A stretch of DNA of 64,000 nt from Melghiribacillus thermohalophilus (lineage in GTDB: Bacteria > Bacillota > Bacilli > Bacillales > Alkalibacillaceae). Numbering within the stretch: the stretch's first letter is position 1; the number at the start of each line of letters is the position of its first letter. Under the pieces are notes generated by a model. That model did not search any database, was not told the DNA's origin, and worked only from the letters and a program-made list of their open reading frames with translations. Positions 24,535 through 33,366 of this stretch are shown piece after piece. The DNA is taken from the NCBI RefSeq assembly GCF_004342905.1, contig NZ_SMAN01000003.1, positions 62,001-126,000 of the forward strand, given 5' to 3'. Made by a program: the position numbers and the translations under genes.

Positions 24535-27111
24535 ATGGCAAATAATGGCCATTCAAGGGTACAGAGGAGAAGTCAGAGAAAAGCTAAGAAAAAGCAAAAG
24601 TGGAATAAAAAGAAGATATTTCTGACTTTACTGGCGTTATTGACAATCTCAGGTCTGGGGGTTCTTGGACTTTTTATTACGTATATTGCAGATGCTCCAA
24701 AACTGGATGCATCTAAATTATCAGATCCGATCTCTGCAAAAATTTATGATATGGAAGGAAACTTGATCGCTGATTTAGGTACGCAAAAACGGACAAAAAT
24801 TGAATACGATGATCTGCCGGATGTTTTAATCGATGCGGTTATAGCAACAGAAGATGCCCGTTTCTTTGATCATTCAGGATTTGATATCCGGCGTATCGGC
24901 GCCGCCGTATGGGCTAATGTCACAGACGGATATGGATCCCAGGGTGCAAGTACCATTACCCAGCAGGTAGTCAAAAATTATTTTTTATCCCGGGAAAAAA
25001 AACTAGAACGCAAAGTCCAGGAAGTCTGGCTCGCCATGCAGCTGGAGATGAACTATTCCAAAGAAGATATTTTAACCATGTATTTAAACAAAATTTATTA
25101 TGGAAATTCGATTTATGGGGTAGCCAAAGCATCTGAGGTTTATTTTGGCAAGAAGGATTTAAATGAGTTAACCCTGCCCGAGGCTGCCCTCCTTGCCGGC
25201 ATTCCTCAGTTGCCGAATGTTTATGATCCTTTTGACAATCCAGAAAAAGCAGAGGAAAGAAAAGATCTTGTTCTTGATTTAATGGTCCACCACGGGAAAA
25301 TCAGTGAAGCAGAGGCGAAAGAAGCAAAAGAAGTCACCGTTGAAGAGCTGGTCGTAGACGATTATGTGACCAGTATACCCTATGAGGATTTTCTGGAAGT
25401 TGCTTTAGACGAAATTAAGGAAAAGCTTGGCGATGAAGTGGATATTTATACGGACGGGATTGAGATTTACACGACTCTTGATACCAGGGCCCAGGAATAC
25501 GTGGAATTCATGCTAAGCGAAGAGAGTCCTGTTTCATTTCCGGATGATGAATTCCAGACCGGAATAGCCGTAGTTGATACCCAGACCGGTGCGATCCGGG
25601 CCATTGGCGGAGGAAGAAACGGAAAAGAAGGGATCGGTGCCGACTGGAATTTCGCTGCTGATGGAGACGGACGTCAGCCCGGTTCCACCATGAAACCATT
25701 AATCGATTATGCACCTGCTATTGAGAAATTGAAATGGTCCACTTATCACCAAATCAAAGACGAAGAGTATAAGTATACCAATGGCGACCCTATTCACAAC
25801 TGGAACGACCGGCACCAGGGCTGGATGTCCATGCGTGAAGCATTAAAGGATTCCATTAATGTACCGGCATTAAAAGCCCTGCAGGAAGTTGGTCTCGAAT
25901 ATGCCGAAAACTTTATCAATCAGCTTGGCATTGATATCCCTGAAAAAGGAATTGTTGAAGCAGATGCCATCGGCGGCGGTCGAATCCACGTCACACCGAT
26001 AGAGATGGCAGGAGCTTATGCCTCCTTTGGAAACGAGGGCATTTACAATGAACCGTATGCTGTTAGCAAAGTGGTGTTCCAGAACGGAAAAACGATTGAC
26101 TTTAAACCAGATCCGGTTGTCGCTATGTCTGATGCAACAGCCTATATGATCACAGATATGCTAAAAACAGTCGTTACACAGGGTACTGGAACAGAAGCGT
26201 ATATCAACGGGCTTCCTGTTGCAGGTAAAACCGGAACCACTAACCGTGGAGATGACGTGACCCCTGACTCCTGGTTTAGTGGATATACAACAAACTACAC
26301 GATTTCCATCTGGACCGGGTATCGGGATGAACGCAATATACCAAACACACAAATAGCCGAAATACTTTTTAAATATATCATGACCGAAATCTCTAAAGAC
26401 AAAGAAACAAAAGATTTTGCAAAACCAGATAGCGTAGTTGAAGTGGGTATTGAAAAAGGCACAAGGCCTCCTAAGTTGCCCGGAGAATTTACGCCACAGG
26501 AGCTCATTGTATATGAGCTATTTGTGAAAGGAACTGAACCTGACGAAGTATCAGAGAAGTATCGGAAGTTAGACCCGGTCAAGGAACTAAATGCAGAATA
26601 CAACGAGAAAGAAAATGCCATTGAATTAAGCTGGAAGTACAATGATGATTCAGATGAAGAAAAACAGGACTATATCTTTGAAATCCAGGCAGCCATGAAC
26701 GAACAACCGATGAAAGTAATTGCAACAACTGAAAAACAGTCCATCTTCATTACCAATGTGGAACCGGGACAGACTTACACATTTGAAGTAACGGTGGTCA
26801 GCAGTGACAATCCAGATAGCCGCAGTGAACCTTCTCAGGTTCAAATCGATGTCCCAGATAATGAGTCGATTGAAGAGATTATTGACGATATTATAAATGG
26901 AGACGATTCGCAATCAGGTGATCAAGACCATAATGAAGGGAATGAAAACCCGGCAGAGGACGGGAATGAGGAGGACAATAACGGTGATTCTGGTCAGGAC
27001 GGCAATCAGGAAGAAGATCATAACGGAAGCGATGATGATGAACCGAATCAGGAAGATAATGAGGAATCTGGCCAGTCAACGAACGAAAACGTCCAAAATA
27101 ACCATAATTAA
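24535..27111 (+). CDS. ponA: Class A penicillin-binding protein 1 (bifunctional glycosyltransferase/transpeptidase)
   Basis: An 858-residue protein with a basic N-terminus and one membrane anchor (29-51). The GT51 glycosyltransferase domain has EDARFFDH (catalytic Glu106) and GASTITQQVVKN; the transpeptidase domain has Ser384 (STMK), SIN at 440-442 and KTG at 565-567. A fibronectin-III-like domain (about 690-780) and a roughly 70-residue Asp/Glu/Asn/Gly/Gln-rich tail follow. It builds and cross-links peptidoglycan; GpsB is a known partner. It is co-transcribed with recU. Confidence 0.96.
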   Translation: MANNGHSRVQRRSQRKAKKKQKWNKKKIFLTLLALLTISGLGVLGLFITYIADAPKLDASKLSDPISAKIYDMEGNLIADLGTQKRTKIEYDDLPDVLIDAVIATEDARFFDHSGFDIRRIGAAVWANVTDGYGSQGASTITQQVVKNYFLSREKKLERKVQEVWLAMQLEMNYSKEDILTMYLNKIYYGNSIYGVAKASEVYFGKKDLNELTLPEAALLAGIPQLPNVYDPFDNPEKAEERKDLVLDLMVHHGKISEAEAKEAKEVTVEELVVDDYVTSIPYEDFLEVALDEIKEKLGDEVDIYTDGIEIYTTLDTRAQEYVEFMLSEESPVSFPDDEFQTGIAVVDTQTGAIRAIGGGRNGKEGIGADWNFAADGDGRQPGSTMKPLIDYAPAIEKLKWSTYHQIKDEEYKYTNGDPIHNWNDRHQGWMSMREALKDSINVPALKALQEVGLEYAENFINQLGIDIPEKGIVEADAIGGGRIHVTPIEMAGAYASFGNEGIYNEPYAVSKVVFQNGKTIDFKPDPVVAMSDATAYMITDMLKTVVTQGTGTEAYINGLPVAGKTGTTNRGDDVTPDSWFSGYTTNYTISIWTGYRDERNIPNTQIAEILFKYIMTEISKDKETKDFAKPDSVVEVGIEKGTRPPKLPGEFTPQELIVYELFVKGTEPDEVSEKYRKLDPVKELNAEYNEKENAIELSWKYNDDSDEEKQDYIFEIQAAMNEQPMKVIATTEKQSIFITNVEPGQTYTFEVTVVSSDNPDSRSEPSQVQIDVPDNESIEEIIDDIINGDDSQSGDQDHNEGNENPAEDGNEEDNNGDSGQDGNQEEDHNGSDDDEPNQEDNEESGQSTNENVQNNHN

Positions 27112-27174
27112 ATCAATTAAATATATTCGGCAAATCATTTTTAACCATCCTCTCCTGAAATCATAAGGCAAAAT

Positions 27175-27220
27175 CAAAACAAGCCTGAGCCATTTTCGCG
27201 TATGGCCCAGGCTTGTTTTG
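27175..27220. terminator. Bidirectional terminator after ponA
   Basis: A 19-bp near-perfect stem (27175-27193 with 27202-27220), with AAAAC/GTTTT ends, between convergent ponA and ypoC. Confidence 0.75.
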
Positions 27221-27286
27221 CTATGATCTACAGTCAGCTATATTTTGGGGTATCCTGATGCCCCCGTCAATCAGCCTGTTTTCTTC

Positions 27287-27619
27287 CTATTTTGGATTGG
27301 TTCGATGAAGTACTCTCACCCTTGCTTCCATCTTTTCTAACTCACGGAAACATTCCCGGAGTTGAATATATGATAGTCGTTGTCCGCATCGGCCCTCAAT
27401 AAAGGATAATCGTTCCTTTATGTTTAACGGTTTGTAGTCCATTTGATCAATTAACGGATCGAAAGAATCATTTTCGGGAAATGGAAGTTGATTTAGAAGA
27501 CACAGTGCTTGTTTAAACTTTCGGATGTAGATGTTTATCGTTTCGGCACGAATGTTCCCGCTGGAATCATGTTCATATTTCTTCCACTCGTCAATAATCT
27601 TTTTTACGTCATGATTCAT
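27287..27619 (-). CDS. ypoC: YpoC family protein
   Basis: A 110-residue small cytoplasmic protein in the place of B. subtilis ypoC, between nth and ponA. A Trp/Tyr-rich N-terminus and the KERLSFIEGRCGQRLSYIQLRECF helix are typical. It overlaps nth by 4 nt (ATGA), so it is translationally coupled. No activity is known. Confidence 0.82.
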   Translation of the reverse strand: MNHDVKKIIDEWKKYEHDSSGNIRAETINIYIRKFKQALCLLNQLPFPENDSFDPLIDQMDYKPLNIKERLSFIEGRCGQRLSYIQLRECFRELEKMEARVRVLHRTNPK

Positions 27620-28278
27620 TGGGTCGCTTTCTCCTGTTTACGCATCCGTTTTTGTCCTTCCCTGCATAGATCCAGCAGCGGACAGGAATCACAGTTTGGA
27701 TTTTTCGCCTTGCAATGGTACCGGCCAAAAAAGATCATCCGATGATGTGTAATGCTCCACTCGTCTTTCGGAACTTTTTTCATTAATGTTTTCTCCACTT
27801 CGAGGACTGAATCTTTCCAGCGGCAGATACCCAGACGTTTGGATACCCTTTCCACATGAGTGTCCACAGCGATGGCCGGCTGGCCAAAAGCAACAGAAAC
27901 AACTACATTTGCTGTTTTCCTGCCCACTCCTGGAAGTTTAACGAGTTCGGAATGTTCCTGGGGGACTTGCCCATTATACTTTTCAATTAAAATCTCGCAC
28001 AATTTACGAATATTTTTGGATTTATTTCGATACAGGCCTATGGAACGCAAATCATTTTGCAATTCTTCAAGAGACACAGCCAGGTAATCCTCCGGCTGTT
28101 TATATTTTTTGAACAAATTTTTTGTTACTTTATTGACCAGGGCATCGGTAGACTGTGCTGATAAGACAACTGCGATCAGCAGCTCAAATGGATTGGAATG
28201 CTTCAGTTCACATGCTGCTTCCGGAAACATTTTTCCCATCTGATCCAGGCAGTCACGAATTTGTTTTTGGTTAAGCAT
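27616..28278 (-). CDS. nth: Endonuclease III
   Basis: A 220-residue HhH-GPD DNA glycosylase/AP lyase that removes oxidised pyrimidines. Catalytic Lys121 lies in the helix-hairpin-helix LPGVGRKTANVVV, and Asp139 in AVDTHV. The iron-sulfur loop has Cys189, Cys196, Cys199 and Cys205, the exact 6-2-5 spacing for a [4Fe-4S] cluster. It is flanked by dnaD and ypoC as in B. subtilis. Start ATG with GAGGGAAAAGC upstream. Confidence 0.96.
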   Translation of the reverse strand: MLNQKQIRDCLDQMGKMFPEAACELKHSNPFELLIAVVLSAQSTDALVNKVTKNLFKKYKQPEDYLAVSLEELQNDLRSIGLYRNKSKNIRKLCEILIEKYNGQVPQEHSELVKLPGVGRKTANVVVSVAFGQPAIAVDTHVERVSKRLGICRWKDSVLEVEKTLMKKVPKDEWSITHHRMIFFGRYHCKAKNPNCDSCPLLDLCREGQKRMRKQEKATQ

Positions 28279-28290
28279 GCTTTTCCCTCC

Positions 28291-28971
28291 TTATGCATCA
28301 TCTTCCAGCCAGTTATAATAAACCGATGTATCTCTGCTATGTTTCTTTCCTGTCTTCTCTTTTGAATTTGTATGAAAGGCCTTGCTGGCTTTCCTCGCAT
28401 CCTGGACGGTCTGAACGCCCTTCTTTTTCCATTCATTTAATATTCGGTCAATATACCGAAAATTCAATTTGCCCATCAATACGGCCTCTCTTAGAGCTGC
28501 TTTAATGACAGCCGGTTGAAAACCGTCCTCGTCCAGCCATTGATTAATGGTTTCAATTTCGATTGGGGACAAAATTCTGCCAAATTCTTGTTCAAACAAA
28601 ATAAAAAGGTTTGCTATATGATCTTCTTCCCCAATTTTTTTGTCATTGTTTGCATAAATCGCTTTGAAAAGAGGTTCAAGGGTATATCGTTCATCAATGA
28701 GATTCCCTTGATTTTGTCGAATAATATCAAGATAACCTTTCTTTTTTAACTGACTTAAACATCTGGCAATATCCTGCTCCTCCAGTGTCATGAACTGGCT
28801 GAGTTCCTCAAGTGAAGGCAGATCGTTTCCCCGCAAATGAAAACGATAAATATGTAAAATAATCACTAATTCGGTTTCGTTCAACCCTAAGTCCAAATAT
28901 TTGCTCAACAATTGTTCTGGAATATTGATCTGATCCTGTATAATCCGGTCATACATATATAGGTTCTGCAA
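28291..28971 (-). CDS. dnaD: Primosomal protein DnaD
   Basis: A 226-residue replication-initiation protein of normal length. The DDBH1-like winged-helix (about 15-95) includes LGLNETELVIILHIYRFHL; the DDBH2 domain ends in the YxxxIL-type motif FRYIDRILNEWKKKGVQTV (about 170-190), and the tail has the FYNWLE-like YYNWLEDDA. DnaD helps load the DnaC helicase at oriC and restart sites. The start is TTG at 28971 with GAGGTG 8 nt upstream. It heads the dnaD-nth-ypoC operon. Confidence 0.93.
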   Translation of the reverse strand: MQNLYMYDRIIQDQINIPEQLLSKYLDLGLNETELVIILHIYRFHLRGNDLPSLEELSQFMTLEEQDIARCLSQLKKKGYLDIIRQNQGNLIDERYTLEPLFKAIYANNDKKIGEEDHIANLFILFEQEFGRILSPIEIETINQWLDEDGFQPAVIKAALREAVLMGKLNFRYIDRILNEWKKKGVQTVQDARKASKAFHTNSKEKTGKKHSRDTSVYYNWLEDDA

Positions 28972-29064
28972 TGGATATTCACCTCAACATCCATTATAAC
29001 ATCTTTGTTTCCGACAAAAGATAACAAAATAAATTTTGTACAGCTGATTTGTCTCTAATATTAA

Positions 29065-29106
29065 TAAAACCCCGGTCAGGGACATCATGACTGTCCGCTT
29101 ACCGGG
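29065..29106 (-). terminator. Terminator of the ypmA-asnS operon
   Basis: CCCGGT (29071-29076) pairs with ACCGGG (29101-29106), with GACA/TGTC inside; the minus strand then reads GTTTTATTAA. Confidence 0.65.
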
Positions 29107-29127
29107 ATCATTTCAGCAATGTATCAT

Positions 29128-30420
29128 TTAAGGATACAGGCGGTTTAAGAGACGAGGGAACGGAATGGCTTCCCGGACATGCTCTATGCCTGCAATCCAT
29201 GCTACAGTACGTTCCAGACCAAGTCCAAATCCTGAATGGGGTACACTTCCATACTTTCTTAATTCCAGGTACCATTCATAAGCTGGACCATGGAGGTGAT
29301 GTTCCTCATACCGTTTTTCCATGAGCTCTAAATCATCGATACGCTGGGAACCCCCGATAATTTCGCCATAGCCTTCAGGTGCTATTAAATCGGCACACAG
29401 CACCACTTCAGGGCGATCCGGATCTGGTTTCATATAAAAGGCTTTAATTTTGGCCGGATAGTGGGTAATAAATACAGGCTTGTCAAAACTTTCCGCTATT
29501 GCGGTCTCATGAGGAGCTCCGAAATCTTCTCCCCACTCGATGTCGTCAAATCCTTTTTCGTGCAGGAGTTTAATGGCATCATCATACGTAATCCGCGGGA
29601 AAGGTGCCTGAACATTTTCCAGTTTAGACGTATCCCGATCCAGCGTCTTCAGTTCAATCTGACAATTTTTCAGGACAGACTGGACAATGTAGCTGACGTA
29701 CTGCTCCTGCAGCTCAAGGCTGTCTTCATGGTCCATAAACGCCATTTCAGGTTCGATCATCCAGAATTCAATTAAATGCCGTCTTGTTTTGGACTTTTCT
29801 GCACGAAACGTCGGACCAAATGAAAATACTTTTCCAAATGCCATAGCCGCTGCTTCCATATAGAGCTGACCGCTTTGTGAGAGGTAGGCATCCTCGTCAA
29901 AATATTTGGTGTGGAACAGCTCGGTTGTCCCTTCGGCAGATGCACCAGTTAAAATCGGCGGGTCCACTTTGATGAATCCCTGTTCATTGAAAAATTCATA
30001 GGTAGCCCGAATGACTTCATTCCGAATCTTCATGAGTGCATGCTGTTTTCGGGAACGAAGCCATAGATGCCTATGGTCCATCAAAAATTCAGTTCCATGA
30101 TTTTTTGGTGTAATCGGATAGTCCACAGCTTCATGAATGAGCTCAAGTTTCTTGACATGCATTTCGTAGCCCAGCGGTGAGCGTTCATCCTTCACAATCG
30201 TCCCTGTGACATATAAAGATGATTCCTGAGTGATGCGCTTTGCAAGTTCAAATGTTTCTTCATTCACTTCCGCTTTTACTACAACTCCCTGGATAAATCC
30301 TGTGCCGTCACGGAGTTGAAGAAAAGCTATTTTTCCGCTGGAACGTTTATTGGCAAGCCAGCCGCCTAATGTTACCTCTTCTCCTACATGTTCATGTACC
30401 TTATCAATCGTTGTTTTCAC
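29128..30420 (-). CDS. asnS: Asparaginyl-tRNA synthetase
   Basis: A 430-residue class IIb synthetase that charges tRNA(Asn). An N-terminal OB-fold anticodon domain (about 12-100, [22 protein letters not shown]) precedes the catalytic core with motif 2 ([16 protein letters not shown]) and motif 3 ([15 protein letters not shown]). The start is GTG at 30420, with GGAGGG 7 nt upstream, and matches B. subtilis MKTTI. It lies 15 bp after aspB in the same operon. Confidence 0.95.
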   Translation of the reverse strand: MKTTIDKVHEHVGEEVTLGGWLANKRSSGKIAFLQLRDGTGFIQGVVVKAEVNEETFELAKRITQESSLYVTGTIVKDERSPLGYEMHVKKLELIHEAVDYPITPKNHGTEFLMDHRHLWLRSRKQHALMKIRNEVIRATYEFFNEQGFIKVDPPILTGASAEGTTELFHTKYFDEDAYLSQSGQLYMEAAAMAFGKVFSFGPTFRAEKSKTRRHLIEFWMIEPEMAFMDHEDSLELQEQYVSYIVQSVLKNCQIELKTLDRDTSKLENVQAPFPRITYDDAIKLLHEKGFDDIEWGEDFGAPHETAIAESFDKPVFITHYPAKIKAFYMKPDPDRPEVVLCADLIAPEGYGEIIGGSQRIDDLELMEKRYEEHHLHGPAYEWYLELRKYGSVPHSGFGLGLERTVAWIAGIEHVREAIPFPRLLNRLYP

Positions 30421-30435
30421 GGTTTTTCCCTCCAA

Positions 30436-31620
30436 TTATCGTGAGTGTTTGTTGACAAATCGTTTGATACGTTTTGCTGCTTCTTCTAGCTGATCCAGTG
30501 AAGTGGCATAAGATAAACGAACATTATCCGCCGAACCGAAGCCAGATCCGGGAACCAGTGCGACTAACTCCTCTTCAAGCAACGCTTTGACCCAGTCATC
30601 CACTGATTCGAACCCACAGCCGATTGCCGCCTCTTTAGCGTTCGGGAACAAATAAAAGGCACCTTTAGGTTTGACACAGCTGATTCCTGGAATATCAATA
30701 ATCCATTCATATAATTTCTCAAGCCGCTCCTGAAATGCCTCTTTCATCTGTTCAATCTCTTCATCTGAACCAGTATAAGCGGCAAGTGCTGCATACTGGG
30801 CAATACTTGTCGGGTTTGATGTGGAATGGGATGCGAGATTCGTCATGGCCTTAATGATTTTTTCAGGTCCAGCAGCATACCCGATTCGCCAGCCTGTCAT
30901 AGAATGGGATTTAGATACCCCGTTAATGATCACGGTATTTTCTTTTAAGTCATTAGAAAGCTGTGCAATGGATGTATGCTCTTCATCGCCATAAATTAAC
31001 TTTTCGTAAATTTCATCCGAGATCATCAGGACATGATGTTGTAAACACACTTCACCAATGGCCTTTAATTCCTCTTTTGTATACATGACACCAGTCGGAT
31101 TGCTCGGTGAATTGATAATGATCGCTTTCGTCCGAGAGGTAATCGCCTGTTCAACCTGTTCTTTGGTTAATTTAAATTCATTTTCTTCAGTTGCCTCTAC
31201 AAAAACAGGTGTACCTTCTGCCAGCTTAATTTGCTCGGGATAACTCACCCAGTACGGAACAGGAACAATGACCTCATCGCCCGGGTTTAGTAAAACCTGA
31301 AACAGCGTAAAAAGAGCATGTTTTGCACCGGTCGTAACGATGATTTCATCTTGATGATATGTAAGCCCCTGATCCCTTTCAAACTTATTAGCTATGGCCT
31401 GTTTTAACTCTGGTAAACCGCCGGAAGGAGTATATTTCGTCTTCCCTTCTTCCATTGCTTTATAAGCAGCATCGAGAATAAATTTTGGAGTATTGAAATC
31501 CGGTTCGCCAGCACCGAGACCGATGACATCCAGCCCCTCGTTTTTAAGAGCTTTTGCTTTCGCAGTGATGGCCAGTGTGCTTGATGGAGTCAGCGACTGT
31601 ACACGTTTTGCCAGTTCCAT
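30436..31620 (-). CDS. aspB: Aspartate aminotransferase
   Basis: A 394-residue class I PLP aminotransferase. PLP-binding Lys237 lies in GVSKSHSMTGWRIGYA, the NPTG substrate motif near 174-177, and Arg near the C-terminus (VRLSYATS). It interconverts aspartate and oxaloacetate; next to asnS it supplies aspartate for asparagine. The ATG at 31620 has AAAGGGG 10 nt upstream. B. subtilis aspB-asnS order is kept. Confidence 0.93.
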   Translation of the reverse strand: MELAKRVQSLTPSSTLAITAKAKALKNEGLDVIGLGAGEPDFNTPKFILDAAYKAMEEGKTKYTPSGGLPELKQAIANKFERDQGLTYHQDEIIVTTGAKHALFTLFQVLLNPGDEVIVPVPYWVSYPEQIKLAEGTPVFVEATEENEFKLTKEQVEQAITSRTKAIIINSPSNPTGVMYTKEELKAIGEVCLQHHVLMISDEIYEKLIYGDEEHTSIAQLSNDLKENTVIINGVSKSHSMTGWRIGYAAGPEKIIKAMTNLASHSTSNPTSIAQYAALAAYTGSDEEIEQMKEAFQERLEKLYEWIIDIPGISCVKPKGAFYLFPNAKEAAIGCGFESVDDWVKALLEEELVALVPGSGFGSADNVRLSYATSLDQLEEAAKRIKRFVNKHSR

Positions 31621-31662
31621 GATATACACGCCCCTTTATTTGTGTAATAAATAGAAATATCG

Positions 31663-32187
31663 TTATTGGGTTTGTCTTAAAATAAACTGTTCATACATAT
31701 TTCCTGAATGAAAATGGTAATACTCAAATACATATTGACCCTTGTTGTCAGTATAGATCAACTCCCACATCGTTTGTCCATTTTCATAACCCGGGGTCAG
31801 CTGTATAAGGTCACACTCACGACATGTTTGTTGCCATTTTCCAAGGATTTCTTCTCGGCTATATCCATCATCCTCGTATATGACTTTCATTTCTTCCCCT
31901 TCCATCACAGGCACAAAAACAAATATGTGTTCCCCGTCACCCGTTTTGCCTTTTATGACATCATAAGGAACTTTCCCGTTAAACCTCATGATCTCATCCA
32001 CATGCTCCAGCTCTGTCCGGTCAAGGGCAGACTTGACGGAATCAGCAAATGTTTCCCCTCTGTCCTGCTCTGCCATGAAGGAAATAACCAAAAAATAAAT
32101 GAATATACTGGCAGAAAGGAAAAAAATAAATGCAATCAGCCAGATCACAAATTTACGTTCGGTAAATGGTAAAGATTGCTGTCTCAT
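31663..32187 (-). CDS. ypmB: DUF5590-family membrane protein YpmB/TseB
   Basis: A 174-residue bitopic protein with one N-terminal membrane helix (about 14-36) and an extracellular domain. It is related to B. subtilis YpmB (TseB), linked to cell-wall elongation through PBP2A. The cluster of ATGs (32196, 32193, 32190, 32187) makes the exact start unsure; 32187 is used. It overlaps the end of ypmA by 35 bp and is followed by aspB. Confidence 0.8.
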   Translation of the reverse strand: MRQQSLPFTERKFVIWLIAFIFFLSASIFIYFLVISFMAEQDRGETFADSVKSALDRTELEHVDEIMRFNGKVPYDVIKGKTGDGEHIFVFVPVMEGEEMKVIYEDDGYSREEILGKWQQTCRECDLIQLTPGYENGQTMWELIYTDNKGQYVFEYYHFHSGNMYEQFILRQTQ

Positions 32188-32320
32188 CATCATCATCCAA
32201 TGCTAATCCAAACATTAAATTTTGTTCTTTAAGGGTCCGGTTTAAACTGTCAACAATTTTATAAAGATCTTCTGAATTTTTTACACGGACAGTGGATAAA
32301 ACTTGAACGTTTTCATTCAT
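32153..32320 (-). CDS. ypmA: DUF4264 protein YpmA
   Basis: A 55-residue small cytoplasmic protein, matching the length of B. subtilis YpmA. The pattern STVRVKNSEDLYKIVDSLNRTLKEQN is a single helix-turn region followed by an acidic DDDDETAIF segment. The ATG at 32320 has GGAGG 7 nt upstream; another ATG three bases earlier is closer to it. It begins the ypmA-ypmB-aspB-asnS operon. Function is unknown. Confidence 0.8.
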   Translation of the reverse strand: MNENVQVLSTVRVKNSEDLYKIVDSLNRTLKEQNLMFGLALDDDDETAIFTIYRT

Positions 32321-32485
32321 CATGAAACCTCCACTTTCAATGAAAAATTTACACGGCATACATCCGTCATTACAACACAAACTAAGAATGAAAAAACAGT
32401 GACACACTTTAATTATTATAACAATAATTTATTCAGTACAAGAACCTAATTTTAAAAATTTATCACCTAACCCATACCCATCTTT

Positions 32486-32520
32486 AAAATAAGTGCTCAC
32501 AACCCGGTGAGCACTTATTT
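32486..32520 (-). terminator. Terminator of the metallo-beta-lactamase-like gene
   Basis: AAATAAGTGCTCAC (32487-32500) pairs with 32507-32520 around a 6-nt loop; its arm includes the TAA stop codon at 32515. Confidence 0.7.
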
Positions 32521-33306
32521 CATGAACTCATAATTATTTAAATCGCTTCTGATCTGGATTGTTCCGACTTTTTTAAGCACATATACATCAATCCATGATT
32601 CACTAAGCCGTTCAATAAGCGCCTCATTGAACGGAATCTCTTCAATACTGTAAATGATGGCGATGTGGGGGTCAATTTTTTGAAGAAAATCAACCCCGGG
32701 AAAATTTTTGCTAGCATATTCGGGGATTTTAATAATTTCAGCTTGAATCGGGTGTGCTTCAATCTGTTTTTCAATCGCTTCATTTCCCTCAGCCATGTAA
32801 AGGATGGATGTTTTTCCGAATGTAATATATAAGGACATGCGTTCAGAATCATCTTGCTTCATGACACGAAAAAGAAGTCCCGGACTAAGCTCATAATGTT
32901 TCCCCTTTTTCCATTTTACCGTTGAAAACATTCGTTGATTTCCATGGCGGTAGCAGTTTGAACGTAAAGATTCAGAAACGATGACTTCATTAATATTGTA
33001 ACGTTTCACCAAACGTTGTGTATTTGCACAGACATCGGATTCCTGTGTGGTTAAGATCAGCGAGTCAATGTGCTTGATTTTTAACTCGTCTAACTGTTCC
33101 TGCAGTGCCTTTTCACTCTTTTTTGAACCGGTATTAACCAGAATGTGTTTATCACTGGTGGTTATAAGCATCGACTCCCCATCAGGGAGTGAAAAAAAAG
33201 TAAAAACAGCCTCATTCTCTTTCGTATAACTCTCTGCCAAAGCTGTTTCAAACGGGATTAAACCTGAAATCACCAAAATGATCAGGCATAGGCACCATTT
33301 ATTCAT
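32515..33306 (-). CDS. Secreted protein resembling a degenerate metallo-beta-lactamase (ComEC-like C-terminal) domain
   Basis: A 263-residue protein with a cleavable-looking signal peptide (residues 1-25, ending ALAES). After it comes FFSLPDGESMLITTSDKHILVNTGSKKSE, the strand pattern of metallo-beta-lactamase-fold domains such as the ComEC nuclease domain. The zinc-binding HxHxDH is not present: the corresponding position reads TTQESD. A catalytic zinc site is therefore unlikely, so it may be a pseudoenzyme. It is monocistronic with its own terminator and lies between ypmA and dinG. Family resemblance is inferred from pattern, so confidence is modest. Confidence 0.6.
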   Translation of the reverse strand: MNKWCLCLIILVISGLIPFETALAESYTKENEAVFTFFSLPDGESMLITTSDKHILVNTGSKKSEKALQEQLDELKIKHIDSLILTTQESDVCANTQRLVKRYNINEVIVSESLRSNCYRHGNQRMFSTVKWKKGKHYELSPGLLFRVMKQDDSERMSLYITFGKTSILYMAEGNEAIEKQIEAHPIQAEIIKIPEYASKNFPGVDFLQKIDPHIAIIYSIEEIPFNEALIERLSESWIDVYVLKKVGTIQIRSDLNNYEFMK

Positions 33307-33366
33307 ATAAGATCACACCCTGACTTTACTCTACATAAATAGGGTGTGCGGGATTCTTATGATATA

